Positions 1 to 10,942 are shown, counted from the first letter of the stretch. The stretch is DNA of 64,000 nt from Streblospio benedicti (GCA_019095985.1 CM032666.1:58470125-58534124), one strand, 5' to 3'. Notes: generated by a model not told the origin, from the letters alone. Numbers and translations: made by a program.

Positions 1-417
1 CTAAAATCACAAAATCAACCACTAAAACATGTCAGACGACAATTACATGCATGCTAAAACACAATCACACACATTAGATCACACTACTACGAGCCCTTTT
101 CCATACAACTGCTGGAAAAAGGCCACACTAAAATTACATTCACACACAAACATTCCAAACATTCACACAAGTTAAAATCATACAATGTTAAAATCACAAT
201 TGGTTAACAAATTCACCTATATAAAGATGAACTACACCAATATAAGACTAAAATAAGCTAAACTACTAAATCTACTAAATAAGACTAAAATCGTAAGCTA
301 AACTACTAAATCATACAAAGACAATATTACATTCATACTTTAAGACATTCAAATAAATTCTACGCAACATTTAATCTGGTTGAAAGCAAAATAATCTTCG
401 TCTCTGCTAGCTGCTGC

Positions 418-1128
418 CTACTTGGTAGGATTCTTCTTTTTCAATGCAGACCTTCTGTTTTTGAACCACAGCTTGACTGTGGCAGGCTTGAGCTTGATTT
501 TATCAGCAAGCTTTTCCATTTCTTCTTTCTCGGGATGCTGGTTGCTTTCAAACATTGCACTCATGTGCTCCAGCTGGGATGGTGTGAATGATGTCCTCTC
601 TCTCCTCTTCTCAAAATCACCCTCCGATGCTCTCACTATGTGGAACTTGGACGGTCGGCGCCTTCTATTCTTAAACCAATTTGCTATGGACGTGACCGGA
701 ATGTTTAAATCTTTGGCCAGTTCCTTGCACTTATCCTTACTTGGGCATTTCTCTAGAGCAAATACCGCCTCGAGATGCAAGCCTTGGTCATCGGTGAAAA
801 TATGCCTGTTCTGGACTGCAGCCTGCTTCTCGTGACCAGCTTTATCTGAAGCTGGAGCGTTATCGCATGCATCGACCAGGGCTTGGTAGTGGTGCTGACC
901 ATGAGGACTCTGCCAGCTATCAGGTGGGGCCGCCGCCATAGCTGCTGCCGCCTGCATGCCAGCGTACATTAGATCCTCATAGCTTGGTGCTTGAGCACTA
1001 GGTTGCTGCTGAGCTTGCCATCCTGTGATTGCTGACCTGCTGTGCAGACCACTTTGAGCGTACTGAGAATAGTCCAAATACTGAATGGAGTCGTCCCAGA
1101 AACCAATTGCAATATCTCTCATTGCCAT
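418..1128 (-). CDS. Double-homeodomain transcription factor, array copy 1
   Basis: Single-exon gene of 236 residues. The start is the ATG at 1128 (MAMRDIAIGF...); an in-frame TAA lies ten codons upstream, so no earlier ATG is possible. Residues 1-103 are Q/A-rich without a recognised domain. Homeodomain 1 spans about 104-163 and homeodomain 2 about 174-233, joined by ten residues. Both keep Phe8, Phe20 and the recognition-helix core WFKNRR, with Lys at position 50, which in Bicoid/Otx/Gsc-type proteins prefers TAATCC. HD2 has a PRD-class start (RRERTSFTPSQLE). HD1 is more diverged but of normal 60-residue length. The protein ends three residues after HD2, so there is no C-terminal activation domain as in DUX4. 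A nuclear DNA-binding role is inferred. Copy 1 differs from the others by few substitutions, for example Met for Leu before Phe20 of HD2. Confidence 0.9.
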   Translation of the reverse strand: MAMRDIAIGFWDDSIQYLDYSQYAQSGLHSRSAITGWQAQQQPSAQAPSYEDLMYAGMQAAAAMAAAPPDSWQSPHGQHHYQALVDACDNAPASDKAGHEKQAAVQNRHIFTDDQGLHLEAVFALEKCPSKDKCKELAKDLNIPVTSIANWFKNRRRRPSKFHIVRASEGDFEKRRERTSFTPSQLEHMSAMFESNQHPEKEEMEKLADKIKLKPATVKLWFKNRRSALKKKNPTK

Positions 1129-1287
1129 AATGCAAAATATATCTATCACAATCACTTAAATACAAGATCACTATCCAATTGAAAAAGAAAATATGATGAC
1201 TCAATGAGTATCCAGGAGAATGTGTGAAGCTGTGTACAACGTACTATCATCTGCTAGAGAATGATGTCCTCTACCCCAAAACACCTT

Positions 1288-1296
1288 CTTATATAG
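1288..1296 (-). promoter_or_regulatory. TATA box of homeobox copy 1
   Basis: On the minus strand this reads CTATATAAG, 160 bp before the ATG, predicting a start site near 1260 and a short unspliced 5' UTR. The same box lies at the same distance in all five units. About 80 bp further upstream (1372-1393) is a perfect inverted repeat, AACAAACC and GGTTTGTT around a 6-base spacer. The arms are complete in units 1, 3 and 5 and shorter in units 2 and 4. Confidence 0.75.
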
Positions 1297-1601
1297 GGTG
1301 GTGTCAAGCATCATAATTTGGTTTGAGTGAGTGATGTCAAAGCAAAAATATTAATTACAATAATGAAAAATAACAAACCATGGCAGGTTTGTTAAAGTCC
1401 ACCTTATTTGGAAGCCCCCACAAGTTGGGATCACAGAAGCAGAGGGATTTACTTGACACTTTTGTTTAATTACCCAAAGCAAGAGCAATCCTCCCCAAAT
1501 GGCTAAGTGTGACTTAGTTTTGGAAATTAAATCATGTATTTATTTTATTTATTTTTTCTATTTACATATATATTATGCTATCTAACTATCAAATAACTTA
1601 C

Positions 1602-1670
1602 CTATTTGCTTCTCAATGTGAGTTTTGGAGGCAGCTGCAGTGCAGTTTGACGTAGCCATTGGAATTCGTT
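1602..1670 (-). other. Exon-like piece of an unrelated gene, unit 1
   Basis: A 69-nt segment with a strong acceptor before it (pyrimidine tract then GGCAG) and a consensus donor after it (ATAG then GTAAGT). It is open in phase 1-1 and encodes RIPMATSNCTAAASKTHIEKQI. Reading through the upstream intron gives a 69-codon ORF (1582-1791) that is open in all five units, but this is probably incidental. Further upstream on the same strand, about 1850-1985, a second protein-like stretch (CEFQLNVLAMLKLRHMEPN) follows an in-frame TGA. I do not recognise the source gene. It could be a captured gene fragment or a rarely used alternative 5' exon. Confidence 0.45.
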
Positions 1671-2506
1671 CTGCCAAATGCAAAGAAAAAATTGAACATA
1701 ACGCGGGCAGCATAGCATAGGGCCATGTCAATATTATTAATATATATAACACAGTCAACACCTCAGAGTTTGCTATTTTTTCACCCGTCATTATATTCCC
1801 ATACCCCTAAAAGTCATTTTAAAAGGATTTATAGGGCCCTACTACAGTGTTGACTGATTGTTTTTGATGATAAGATGTTGGGCTCCATGTGTCTCAACTT
1901 CAGCATTGCCAAAACATTCAACTGGAATTCACAGTTGCAGACACACTCCAGCAAAGTTTCTTTTTCACCAGATCACCCAGAATCATAAAACTTAAGGATG
2001 TTCGTCATCCACCTGATCATCAAAAACCTAATTATTGTATAATAAGGGATTTATTAAAGAATCTATAAATCTTTTGCTTTGGCTTCCATCACATACTTTA
2101 CCAGTAGTATATGCACTTCTCAGAATTTATTGATTTAGTACAACTACTTCTAAGAAAAAAGTGCAGTGCTTCAAATGACATACAATACTCATACTGTAAA
2201 TCCATATAAATTAACACATCTTTTTTTCATGTGATTGGCTTGTTTTATGCAATCAAAATGAAAATCATTTTTAAGTATGCATTGTGGAACAGTCATATTG
2301 TAAAGCACAAATGTTGTAGACTAGCAACATGGATCATATTGTAAAATCATGAATAAGAATTAAATAATAATATGTGTTTTCTCATCGAAAGGTTTCAGAT
2401 GTGTGTTGGTGGGAGAATTCTATATGTATAGGTGTTTGTGTGTATCTGTATTAACGCTTAAGCCTCAAAGTTAGAAATAAATCAAAACTGTTGTAAATTA
2501 AACGCT

Positions 2507-2512
2507 TTTATT
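2507..2512 (-). terminator. Polyadenylation signal of homeobox copy 2
   Basis: AATAAA on the minus strand, about 580 bp past the stop of copy 2. The same signal recurs at the matching place for copies 3 (5185-5190) and 4 (7857-7862), and at 12168-12173 for the unit interrupted at the array edge. The 3' UTR between stop and signal contains a roughly 245-bp motif repeated at least twice (about 2585-2745 and 2829-2960). Confidence 0.55.
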
Positions 2513-3088
2513 GAGTAAGAAGCACTACAATTCTAGTACATCACAAAATGAGTTTTTTTTGCATACAGCTGCTCCCATAGCAAAGACTAAAATTACATTC
2601 ACGCAGAAACATTCAAATCATTCTTACAAGTAAAAATCACGCAATATTAAAATCACCATTGGTTAACAAATTCAGCTATACAGATGAATTACACCAATAC
2701 AACACTAAAATCACAAAATCAACCACTAAAACATGTCAGACGACATGTTATACATGCATGCTAAAACACAATCACACACATTAGATCACACTACTACGAG
2801 CCCTTTTCCATACAACTGCTGGAAAAAGGCCACACTAAAATTACATTCACACACAAACATTCCAAACATTCACACAAGTTAAAATCATACAATGTTAAAA
2901 TCACAATTGGTTAACAAATTCACCTATATAAAGATGAACTACACCAATATAAGACTAAAATCGTAAGCTAAACTACTAAATCATACAAGACGACAATATT
3001 ACATTCATACTTAAGACATTCAAATAAATTCTACGCAACATTTAATCTGGTTGAAAGCAAAATAATCTCCGTCTCTGCTAGCTGCTGC

Positions 3089-3805
3089 CTACTTGGTAGG
3101 ATTCTTCTTTTTCAATGCAGACCTTCTGTTTTTAAACCACAGCTTGACTGTGGCAGGCTTGAGCTTGATTTTATCAGCAAGCTTTTCCATTTCCTCTTTC
3201 TCGGGATGCTGGTTGCTTTCAAACAGCGCACTCATGTGCTCCAGCTGGGATGGTGTGAATGATGTCCTCTCTCTCCTCTTCTCGAAATCACCCTCCGATG
3301 CTCTCACTACGTGGAACTTGGACGGTCGGCGCCTTCTATTCTTAAACCAATTTGCAATGGACGCGACCGGAATGTTTAAATCTTTGGCCAGTTCCTTGCA
3401 CTTATCCTTACTTGGGCATTTCTCTAGAGCAAATACCGCCTCGAGATGCAAGCCTTGGTCATCGGTGAAAATATGCCTGTTCTGGACTGCAGCCTGCTTC
3501 TCGTGACCAGCTTTATCTGAAGCTGGAGCGTTATCGCATGCATCGACGAGGGCTTGGTAGTGGTGCTGACCGTGAGGACTCTGCCAGCTATCAGTTGGGG
3601 CCGCCGCCATAGCTGCTGCCGCCTGCATGCCAGCGTACATTAGATCCTCATAGCTTGGTGCTTGAGCACTAGGTTGCTGCTGCTGAGCTTGCCATCCTGT
3701 GATTGCTGACCTGCTGTGCAGACCACTTTGAGCGTCGTACTGAGAATAGTCCAAATACTGAATGGAGTCGTCCCAGAAACCAACTGCAATATCTCTCATT
3801 GCCAT
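3089..3805 (-). CDS. Double-homeodomain transcription factor, array copy 2
   Basis: Single-exon copy of 238 residues starting at the ATG at 3805; an in-frame stop again precedes it. It has the same layout as copy 1: a Q/A-rich N-terminus and two K50 homeodomains at the C-terminus. It is two residues longer through in-frame three-base insertions, one adding Asp in the SQYDAQSG stretch and one extending the glutamine run to four. Other changes are conservative (Thr to Ala in HD1, Ile to Val after HD1). The reading frame and both WFKNRR cores are intact, so this copy looks functional. Confidence 0.9.
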   Translation of the reverse strand: MAMRDIAVGFWDDSIQYLDYSQYDAQSGLHSRSAITGWQAQQQQPSAQAPSYEDLMYAGMQAAAAMAAAPTDSWQSPHGQHHYQALVDACDNAPASDKAGHEKQAAVQNRHIFTDDQGLHLEAVFALEKCPSKDKCKELAKDLNIPVASIANWFKNRRRRPSKFHVVRASEGDFEKRRERTSFTPSQLEHMSALFESNQHPEKEEMEKLADKIKLKPATVKLWFKNRRSALKKKNPTK

Positions 3806-3964
3806 AATGCAAAATATATCTATCAAAATCACTTAAATACAAGATGACTATCCAATTGAAAAAGAAAATATGATGACTCAATGAGTATCCAGGAGAATGT
3901 GTGAAGCTGTGTACAACGTACTATCATCTGCTAGAGAATGATGTCCTCTACCCCAAAACACCTT

Positions 3965-3973
3965 CTTATATAG
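3965..3973 (-). promoter_or_regulatory. TATA box of homeobox copy 2
   Basis: CTATATAAG on the minus strand, 160 bp before the ATG, identical in sequence and spacing to the other units. Confidence 0.75.
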
Positions 3974-4279
3974 GGTGGTGTCAAGCATCATAATTTGGTT
4001 TGAGTGAGTGATGTCAAAGCAAAAATATTAATTACAATAATGAAAAATATCAAACCATGGCAGGTTTGTTAAAGTCCACCTTACTTGGAAGCCCCCACAA
4101 GTTGGGATCACAGAAGCAGAGGGATTTACTTGACACTTTTGTTTAATTACCCAAAGCAAGAGCAATCCTCACCAAATGGCTAAGTGTGACTTAGTTTTGG
4201 AAATTAAATCATGTATTTATTTTATTTTTTTTTTTCTATTTACATATATATTATTCTATCTAACTATCAAATAATTTAC

Positions 4280-4348
4280 CTATTTGCTTCTCAATGTGAG
4301 TTTTGGAGGCAGCTGCAGTGGAGTTTGACGTAGCCATTGGAATTCGTT
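4280..4348 (-). other. Exon-like piece of an unrelated gene, unit 2
   Basis: Equivalent of the 69-nt segment in unit 1. The acceptor is the same, but the donor is GTAAAT rather than GTAAGT. The encoded peptide has Ser where unit 1 has Cys. Confidence 0.4.
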
Positions 4349-5764
4349 CTGCCAAATGCAAAGAAAAAATTGAACATAACGCGGGCAGCATAGCATAGGG
4401 CCATGTCAATATTATTAATATATATAACACAGTCAACACCTCACAGTTTGCTATTTTTTCACCCCTCATTATATTCCCATACCCCTAAAAGTCATTTTAA
4501 AAGCATTTATAGGGCCCTACTACAGTGTTGACTGATTGTTTTTGATGATAAGATGTTGGGCTCCATGTGTCTCAACTTCAGCATTGCCAAAACATTCAAC
4601 TGGAATTCACAGTTGCAGACACACTCCAGCAAAGTTTCTTTTTCACCAGATCACCCAGAATCATAAAACTTAAGGATGTTCGTCATCCACCTGATCATCA
4701 AAAACCTAATTATTGTATAATAAGGGATTTATTAAAGCATCTATAAATCTTTTGCTTTGGCTTCCATCACATACTTTACCAGTAGTATATGCACTTCTCA
4801 GAATTTATTGATTTAGTACAACTACTTCTAAGAAAAAAGTGCAGTGCTTCAAATGACATACAATACTCATACTGTAAATCCATATAAATTAACACATCTT
4901 TTTTTCATGTGATTGGCTTGTTTTATGCAATCAAAATGAAAATCATTTTTAAGTATGCATTGTGGAACAGTCATATTGTAAAGCACAAATGTTGTAGACT
5001 AGCAACATGGATCATATTGTAAAATCATGAATAAGAATTAAATAATAATATGTATTTTCTCATAAAAAGGTTTCAGATGTGTGTTGGTGAGAGAATTCTA
5101 TATGTATAGGTGTTTGTGTGTATCTGTATTAACGCGTAAGCCTCAAAGTTAGAAATAAATCAAAACTGTTGTAAATCAAACGCTTTTATTGAGTAAGAAG
5201 CACTACAATTCTAGTACATCACAAAATGAGAGTTTTTGCATACAGCTGCTCCCATAGCAAAGACTAAAATTACATTCACGCAGAAACATTCAAATCATTC
5301 TTACAAGTAAAAATCACGCAATATTAAAATCACCACTGGTTAACAAATTCAGCTATACAGATGAATTACACCAATACAACACTAAAATCACAAAATCAAC
5401 CACTAAAACATGTCAGACGACAATTACATGCATGCTAAAAAACACAATCACACACAGTAGATCACACTACTACGAGCCCTTTTCCATACAACTGCTGGAA
5501 AAAGGCCACACTAAAATTACATTCACACACAAACATTCCAAACATTCACACAAGTTAAAATCATACAATGTTAAAATCACAATTGGTTAACAAATTCACC
5601 TCCATAAAGATGAACTACACCAATATAAGACTAAAATCGTAAGCTAAACTACTAAATCATACAAGACGACAATATTACATTCATACTTCAGACATTCAAA
5701 TAAATTCTACGCAACATTTAATCTGGTTGAAAGCAAAATAATCTCCGTCTCTGCTAGCTGCTGC

Positions 5765-6475
5765 CTACTTGGTAGGATTCTTCTTTTTCAATGCAGACCT
5801 TCTGTTTTTGAACCACAGCTTGACTGTGGCAGGCTTGAGCTTGATTTTATCAGCAAGCTTTTCCATTTCTTCTTTCTCGGGATGCTGGCTGCTTTCAAAC
5901 AGCGCACTCATGTGCTCCAGCTGCGATGGTGTGAATGATGTCCTCTCTCTCCTCTTCTCAAAATCACCCTCCGATGCTCTCACTATGTGGAACTTGGACG
6001 GTCGGCGCCTTCTATTCTTAAACCAATTTGCTATGGACGTGACCGGAATGTTTAAATCTTTGGCCAGTTCCTTGCACTTATCCTTACTTGGGCATTTCTC
6101 TAGAGCAAATACCGCCTCGAGATGCAAGCCTTGGTCATCGGTGAAAATATGCCTGTTCTGGACTGCAGCCTGCTTCTCGTGACCAGCTTTATCTGAAGCT
6201 GGAGCGTTATCACATGCATCGACGAGGGCTTGGTAGTGGTGCTGACCATGAGGACTCTGCCAGCTATCAGGTGGGGCCGCCGCCATAGCCGCTGCCGCCT
6301 GCATGCCAGCGTACATTAGATCCTCATAGCTTGGTGCTTGAGCAATAGGTTGCTGCTGAGCTTGCCATCCTGTGATTGCTGACCTGCTGTGCAGACCACT
6401 TTGAGCGTACTGAGAATAGTCCAAATACTGAATGGAGTCGTCCCAGGAACCAATTGCAATATCTCTCATCGCCAT
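5765..6475 (-). CDS. Double-homeodomain transcription factor, array copy 3
   Basis: Single-exon copy of 236 residues from the ATG at 6475, with both K50 homeodomains intact. Differences from copy 1 include Ser for Phe near residue 10, Ile for Ser in the glutamine-rich stretch, and Ser for Asn inside HD2 (FESSQHPEK). It is nearest to copy 4, with which it shares the Ile and FESS variants. The open frame, shared promoter and AATAAA signal suggest a working gene. Confidence 0.9.
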   Translation of the reverse strand: MAMRDIAIGSWDDSIQYLDYSQYAQSGLHSRSAITGWQAQQQPIAQAPSYEDLMYAGMQAAAAMAAAPPDSWQSPHGQHHYQALVDACDNAPASDKAGHEKQAAVQNRHIFTDDQGLHLEAVFALEKCPSKDKCKELAKDLNIPVTSIANWFKNRRRRPSKFHIVRASEGDFEKRRERTSFTPSQLEHMSALFESSQHPEKEEMEKLADKIKLKPATVKLWFKNRRSALKKKNPTK

Positions 6476-6634
6476 AATGCAAAATACATCTATGAAAATC
6501 ACTTAAATACACGATGACTATCCAATTGAAAAAGAAAATATGATGACTCAATGAGTATCCAGGAGAATGTGTGAAGCTGTGTACAACGTACTATCATCTG
6601 CTAGAGAATGATGTCCTCTACCCCAAAACACCTT

Positions 6635-6643
6635 CTTATATAG
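6635..6643 (-). promoter_or_regulatory. TATA box of homeobox copy 3
   Basis: CTATATAAG on the minus strand, 160 bp before the ATG. The 22-bp palindrome further upstream is also complete in this unit. Confidence 0.75.
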
Positions 6644-6948
6644 GGTGGTGTCAAGCATCATAATTTGGTTTGAGTGAGTGATGTCAAAGCAAAAATATTA
6701 ATTACAATAATGAAAAATAACAAACCATGGCAGGTTTGTTAAAGTCCACCTTATTTGGAAGCCCCCACAAGTTGGGATCACAGAAGCAGAGGGATTTACT
6801 TGACACTTTTGTTTAATTACCCAAAGCAAGAGCAATCCTCCCCAAATGGCTAAGTGTGACTTAGTTTTGGAAATTAAATCATGTATTTATTTTATTTATT
6901 TTTTCTATTTACATATATATTATTCTATCTAACTATCAAATAATTTAC

Positions 6949-7017
6949 CTATTTGCTTCTCAATGTGAGTTTTGGAGGCAGCTGCAGTGGAGTTTGACGT
7001 AGCCATTGGAATTCGTT
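6949..7017 (-). other. Exon-like piece of an unrelated gene, unit 3
   Basis: Equivalent of the 69-nt exon-like segment. The acceptor is conserved and the donor is GTAAAT. Confidence 0.4.
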
Positions 7018-8434
7018 CTGCCAAATGCAAAGAAAAAATTGAACATAACGCGGGCAGCATAGCATAGGGCCATGTCAATATTATTAATATATATAACACA
7101 GTCAACACCTCAGAGTTTGCTATTTTTTCACCCCTCATTATATTCCCATACCCCTAAAAGTCATTTTAAAAGGATTTATAGGGCCCTACTACAGTGTTGA
7201 CTGATTGTTTTTGATGATAAGATGTTGGGCTCCATGTGTCTCAACTTCAGCATTGCCAAAACATTCAACTGGAATTCACAGTTGCAGACACACTCCAGCA
7301 AAGTTTCTTTTTCACCAGATCACCCAGAATCATAAAACTTTAGGATGTTCGTCATCCACCTGATCATCAAAAACCTAATTATTGTATAATAAGGGATTTA
7401 TTAAAGAATCTATAAATCTTTTGCTTTGGCTTCCATCACATACTTTACCAGTAGTATATGCACTTCTCAGAATTTATTGATTTAGTACAACTACTTCTAA
7501 GAAAAAGGTGCAGTGCTTCAAATGACAATCAATACTCATACTGTAAATCCATATAAATTAACACATCTTTTTTTTCATGTGATTGGCTTGTTTTATGCAA
7601 TCAAAATGAAAATCATTTTAAGTATACATTGTGGAACAGTCATATTGTAAAGCACAAATGTTGTAGACTAGCAACATGGATCATATTGTAAAATCATGAA
7701 TAAGAATTAAATAATAATAATATGTATTTTCTCATAAAAAGGTTTCAGATGTGTGTTGGTGAGAGAATTCTATATGTATAGGTGTTTGTGTGTATCTGTA
7801 TTAACGCGTAAGCCTCAAAGTTAGAAATAAATCAAAACTGTTGTAAATTAAACGCTTTTATTGAGTAAGAAGCACTACAATTCTAGTACATCACAAAATG
7901 AGAGTTTTTGCATACAGCTGCTCCCATAGCAAAGACTAAAATTACATTCACGCAGAAACATTCAAATCATTCTTACAAGTAAAAATCACGCAATATTAAA
8001 ATCACCATTGGTTAACAAATTCAGCTATACAGATGAATTACACCAATACAACACTAAAATCACAAAATCAACCACTAAAACATGTCAGACGACAATTACA
8101 TGCATGCTAAAACACAATCACACACATTAGATCACACTACTACGAGCCCTTTTCCATACAACTGCTGGAAAAAGGCCACACTAAAATTACATTCACACAC
8201 AAACATTCCAAACATTCACACAAGTTAAAATCATACAATGTTAAAATCACAATTGGTTAACAAATTCACCTATATAAAGATGAACTACACCAATATAAGA
8301 CTAAAATCGTAAGCTAAACTACTAAATCATACAAGACGACAATATTACATTCATACTTAAGACATTCAAATAAATTCTACGCAACATTTAATCTGGTTGA
8401 AAGCAAAATAATCTCCGTCTCTGCTAGCTGCTGC

Positions 8435-9152
8435 CTACTTGGTAGGATTCTTCTTTTTCAATGCAGACCTTCTGTTTTTGAACCACAGCTTGACTGTGGC
8501 AGGCTTGAGCTTGATTTTATCAGCAAGCTTTTCCATTTCTTCTTTCTCGGGATGCTGGCTGCTTTCAAACAGCGCACTCATGTGCTCCAGCTGCGATGGT
8601 GTGAATGATGTCCTCTCTCTCCTCTTCTCAAAATCACCCTCCGATGCTCTCACTATGTGGAACTTGGACGGTCGGCGCCTTCTATTCTTAAACCAATTTG
8701 CTATGGACGTGACCGGGAATGTTTAAATCTTTGGCCAGTTCCTTGCACTTATCCTTACTTGGGCATTTCTCTAGAGCAAATACCGCCTCGAGATGCAAGC
8801 CTTGGTCATCGGTGAAAATATGCCTGTTCTGGACTGCAGCCTGCTTCTCGTGACCAGCTTTATCTGAAGCTGGAGCGTTATCCATGCATGCATCGACCAG
8901 GGCTTGGTAGTGGTGCTGACCATGAGGACTCTGCCAGCTATCAGGTGGGGCCGCCGCCATAGCCGCTGCCGCCTGCATGCCAGCGTACATTAGATCCTCA
9001 TAGCTTGGTGCTTGAGCAATAGGTTGCTGCTGAGCTTGCCATCCTGTGATTGCTGACCTGCTGTGCAGACCACTTTGAGCGCCGTACTGAGAATAGTCCA
9101 AATACTGAATGGAGTCGTCCCAGAAACCAATTGCAATATCTCTCATTGCCAT
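8435..9152 (-). pseudogene. Double-homeodomain gene, array copy 4, frameshifted
   Basis: Same gene as copies 1-3 but with a one-base insertion in HD1: the plus strand has an extra G near 8713-8717 (ACCGGG for ACCGG). This shifts the frame just before the HD1 recognition helix, so translation ends soon after and HD2 (8435-8653) falls in another frame. The N-terminal part also has two in-frame three-base insertions, adding Gly in SQYGAQSG and Met in ACMDNAP. The promoter and spacer are intact. It could be a true pseudogene or a base-call error in a G run; the rest of the frame is not decayed. Confidence 0.8.
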
Positions 9153-9311
9153 AATGCAAAATATATCTATCAAAATCACTTAAATACAAGATGACTATCC
9201 AATTGAAAAAGAAAATATGATGACTCAATGAGTATCCAGGAGAATGTGTGAAGCTGTGTACAACGTACTATCATCTGCTAGAGAATGATGTCCTCTACCC
9301 CAAAACACCTT

Positions 9312-9320
9312 CTTATATAG
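9312..9320 (-). promoter_or_regulatory. TATA box of homeobox copy 4
   Basis: CTATATAAG on the minus strand in the same position relative to the ATG as in the other units. Confidence 0.7.
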
Positions 9321-9631
9321 GGTGGTGTCAAGCATCATAATTTGGTTTGAGTGAGTGATGTCAAAGCAAAAATATTAATTACAATAATGATAATGAAAAA
9401 TATCAAACCATGGCAGGTTTGTTAAAGTCCACCTTATTTGGAAGCCCCCACAAGTTGGGATCACAGAAGCAGAGGGATTTACTTGACACTTTTGTTTAAT
9501 TACCCAAAGCAAGAGCAATCCTCACCAAATGGCTAAGTGTGACTTAGTTTTGGAAATTAAATCATGTATTTATTTTATTTATTTTTTCTATTTACATATA
9601 TATTATTCTATCTAACTATCAAATAATTTAC

Positions 9632-9700
9632 CTATTTGCTTCTCAATGTGAGTTTTGGAGGCAGCTGCAGTGGAGTTTGACGTAGCCATTGGAATTCGTT
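9632..9700 (-). other. Exon-like piece of an unrelated gene, unit 4
   Basis: Equivalent of the 69-nt exon-like segment, with conserved acceptor and GTAAAT donor. Confidence 0.4.
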
Positions 9701-10506
9701 CTGCCAAATGCAAAGAAAAAATTGAACATAACGCGGGCAGCATAGCATAGGGCCATGTCAATATTATTAATATATATAACACAGTCAACACCTCAGAGTT
9801 TGCTATTTTTTCACCCCTCATTATATTCCCATACCCCTAAAAGTCATTTTAAAAGGATTTATAGGGCCCTACTACAGTGTTGACTGATTGTTTTTGATGA
9901 TAAGATGTTGGGCTCCATGTGTCTCAACTTCAGCATTGCCAAAACATTCAACTGGAATTTTCAGTTGCAGACACACTCCGGCAAAGTTTCTTTTTCACCA
10001 GATCACCCAGAATCATAAAACTTTAGGATGTTCGTCATCCACCTGATCATCAAAAACCTAATTATTGTATAACAAAGGGATTTATTTAAAGAATCTATAA
10101 ATCTTTTGCTTTGGCTTCCATCACATACTTTACCTAAAGTATATGCACTTCTCAGAATTTATTGATTTTAGTACAACTACTTCTAAGAAAAGGTGCAGTG
10201 CTTCAAATGACAATCAATACAATTTGTAAATCCATATAAATTAACACATCTTTTTTCATGTGATTGGCTTGTTTTATGCAATCAAAATGAAAATCATTTT
10301 AAGTATACATTTGGAACTTCTTTTTAAAAGCACTAAATGTTCTTAAACTAGCAACATGGATCATATTGTAAAATCATTTTTGTCTTCAGCAAACACCACC
10401 TGTAAATCAAGCTTTGGCCTGGTGAACATATTCTAGTACATCTGCAAAAGGTTCCCACCTGCTCAAATGCAAAGACTTCAAATGGACCTTCAGCTTTCTT
10501 CAAATG

Positions 10507-10783
10507 GCGTTATCGCATGCATCGACGAGGGCTTGGTAGTGGTGCTGACCATGAGGACTCTGCCAGCTATCAGTTGGGGCCGCCGCCATCTAGCCTGCCG
10601 CCTCCATGCCAGCGTACATTAGATCCTCATAGCTTGGTGCTTGAGCAATAGGTTGCTGCTGAGCTTGCCATCCTGTGATTGCTGACCTGCTGTGCAGACC
10701 ACTTTGAGTACGTCGTACTGAGAATAGTCCAAATACTGAATGGAGTCGTCCCAGAAACCAATTGCAATATCTCTCATTGCCAT
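10507..10783 (-). pseudogene. Double-homeodomain gene remnant, array copy 5
   Basis: Only the first ~100 codons remain. The start region (ATG at 10783, MAMRDIAIGF) and part of the Q/A-rich region are recognisable. A two-base insertion after SQY shifts the frame, a second disturbed spot lies near 10589-10607, and everything from the DKAGHEK segment onward, including both homeodomains, is absent. The sequence just downstream (about 10070-10506) is a garbled version of the spacer with scattered substitutions and indels, unlike the clean copies elsewhere. An internal deletion of about 2 kb plus decay, or a collapsed assembly of several units, would both explain it. Confidence 0.8.
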
Positions 10784-10942
10784 AATGCAAAATATATCTA
10801 TCACAATCACTTAAATACAAGATGACTATCCAATTGAAAAAGAAAATATGATGACTCAATGAGTATCCAGGAGAATGTGTGAAGCTGTGTACAACGTACT
10901 ATCATCTGCTAGAGAATGATGTCCTCTACCCCAAAACACCTT

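Noticed and set aside
422-835. 137-codon plus-strand ORF present in several array units
   Set aside because: It is antisense to the two homeodomains, and its conservation follows from theirs. No start context or family resemblance.
998-1204. Alternative minus-strand frame over the homeobox 5' end
   Set aside because: Overlaps the gene in another frame. An acceptor-like site near 1175 could join the exon-like piece to it, but the frame does not lead into the homeodomains.
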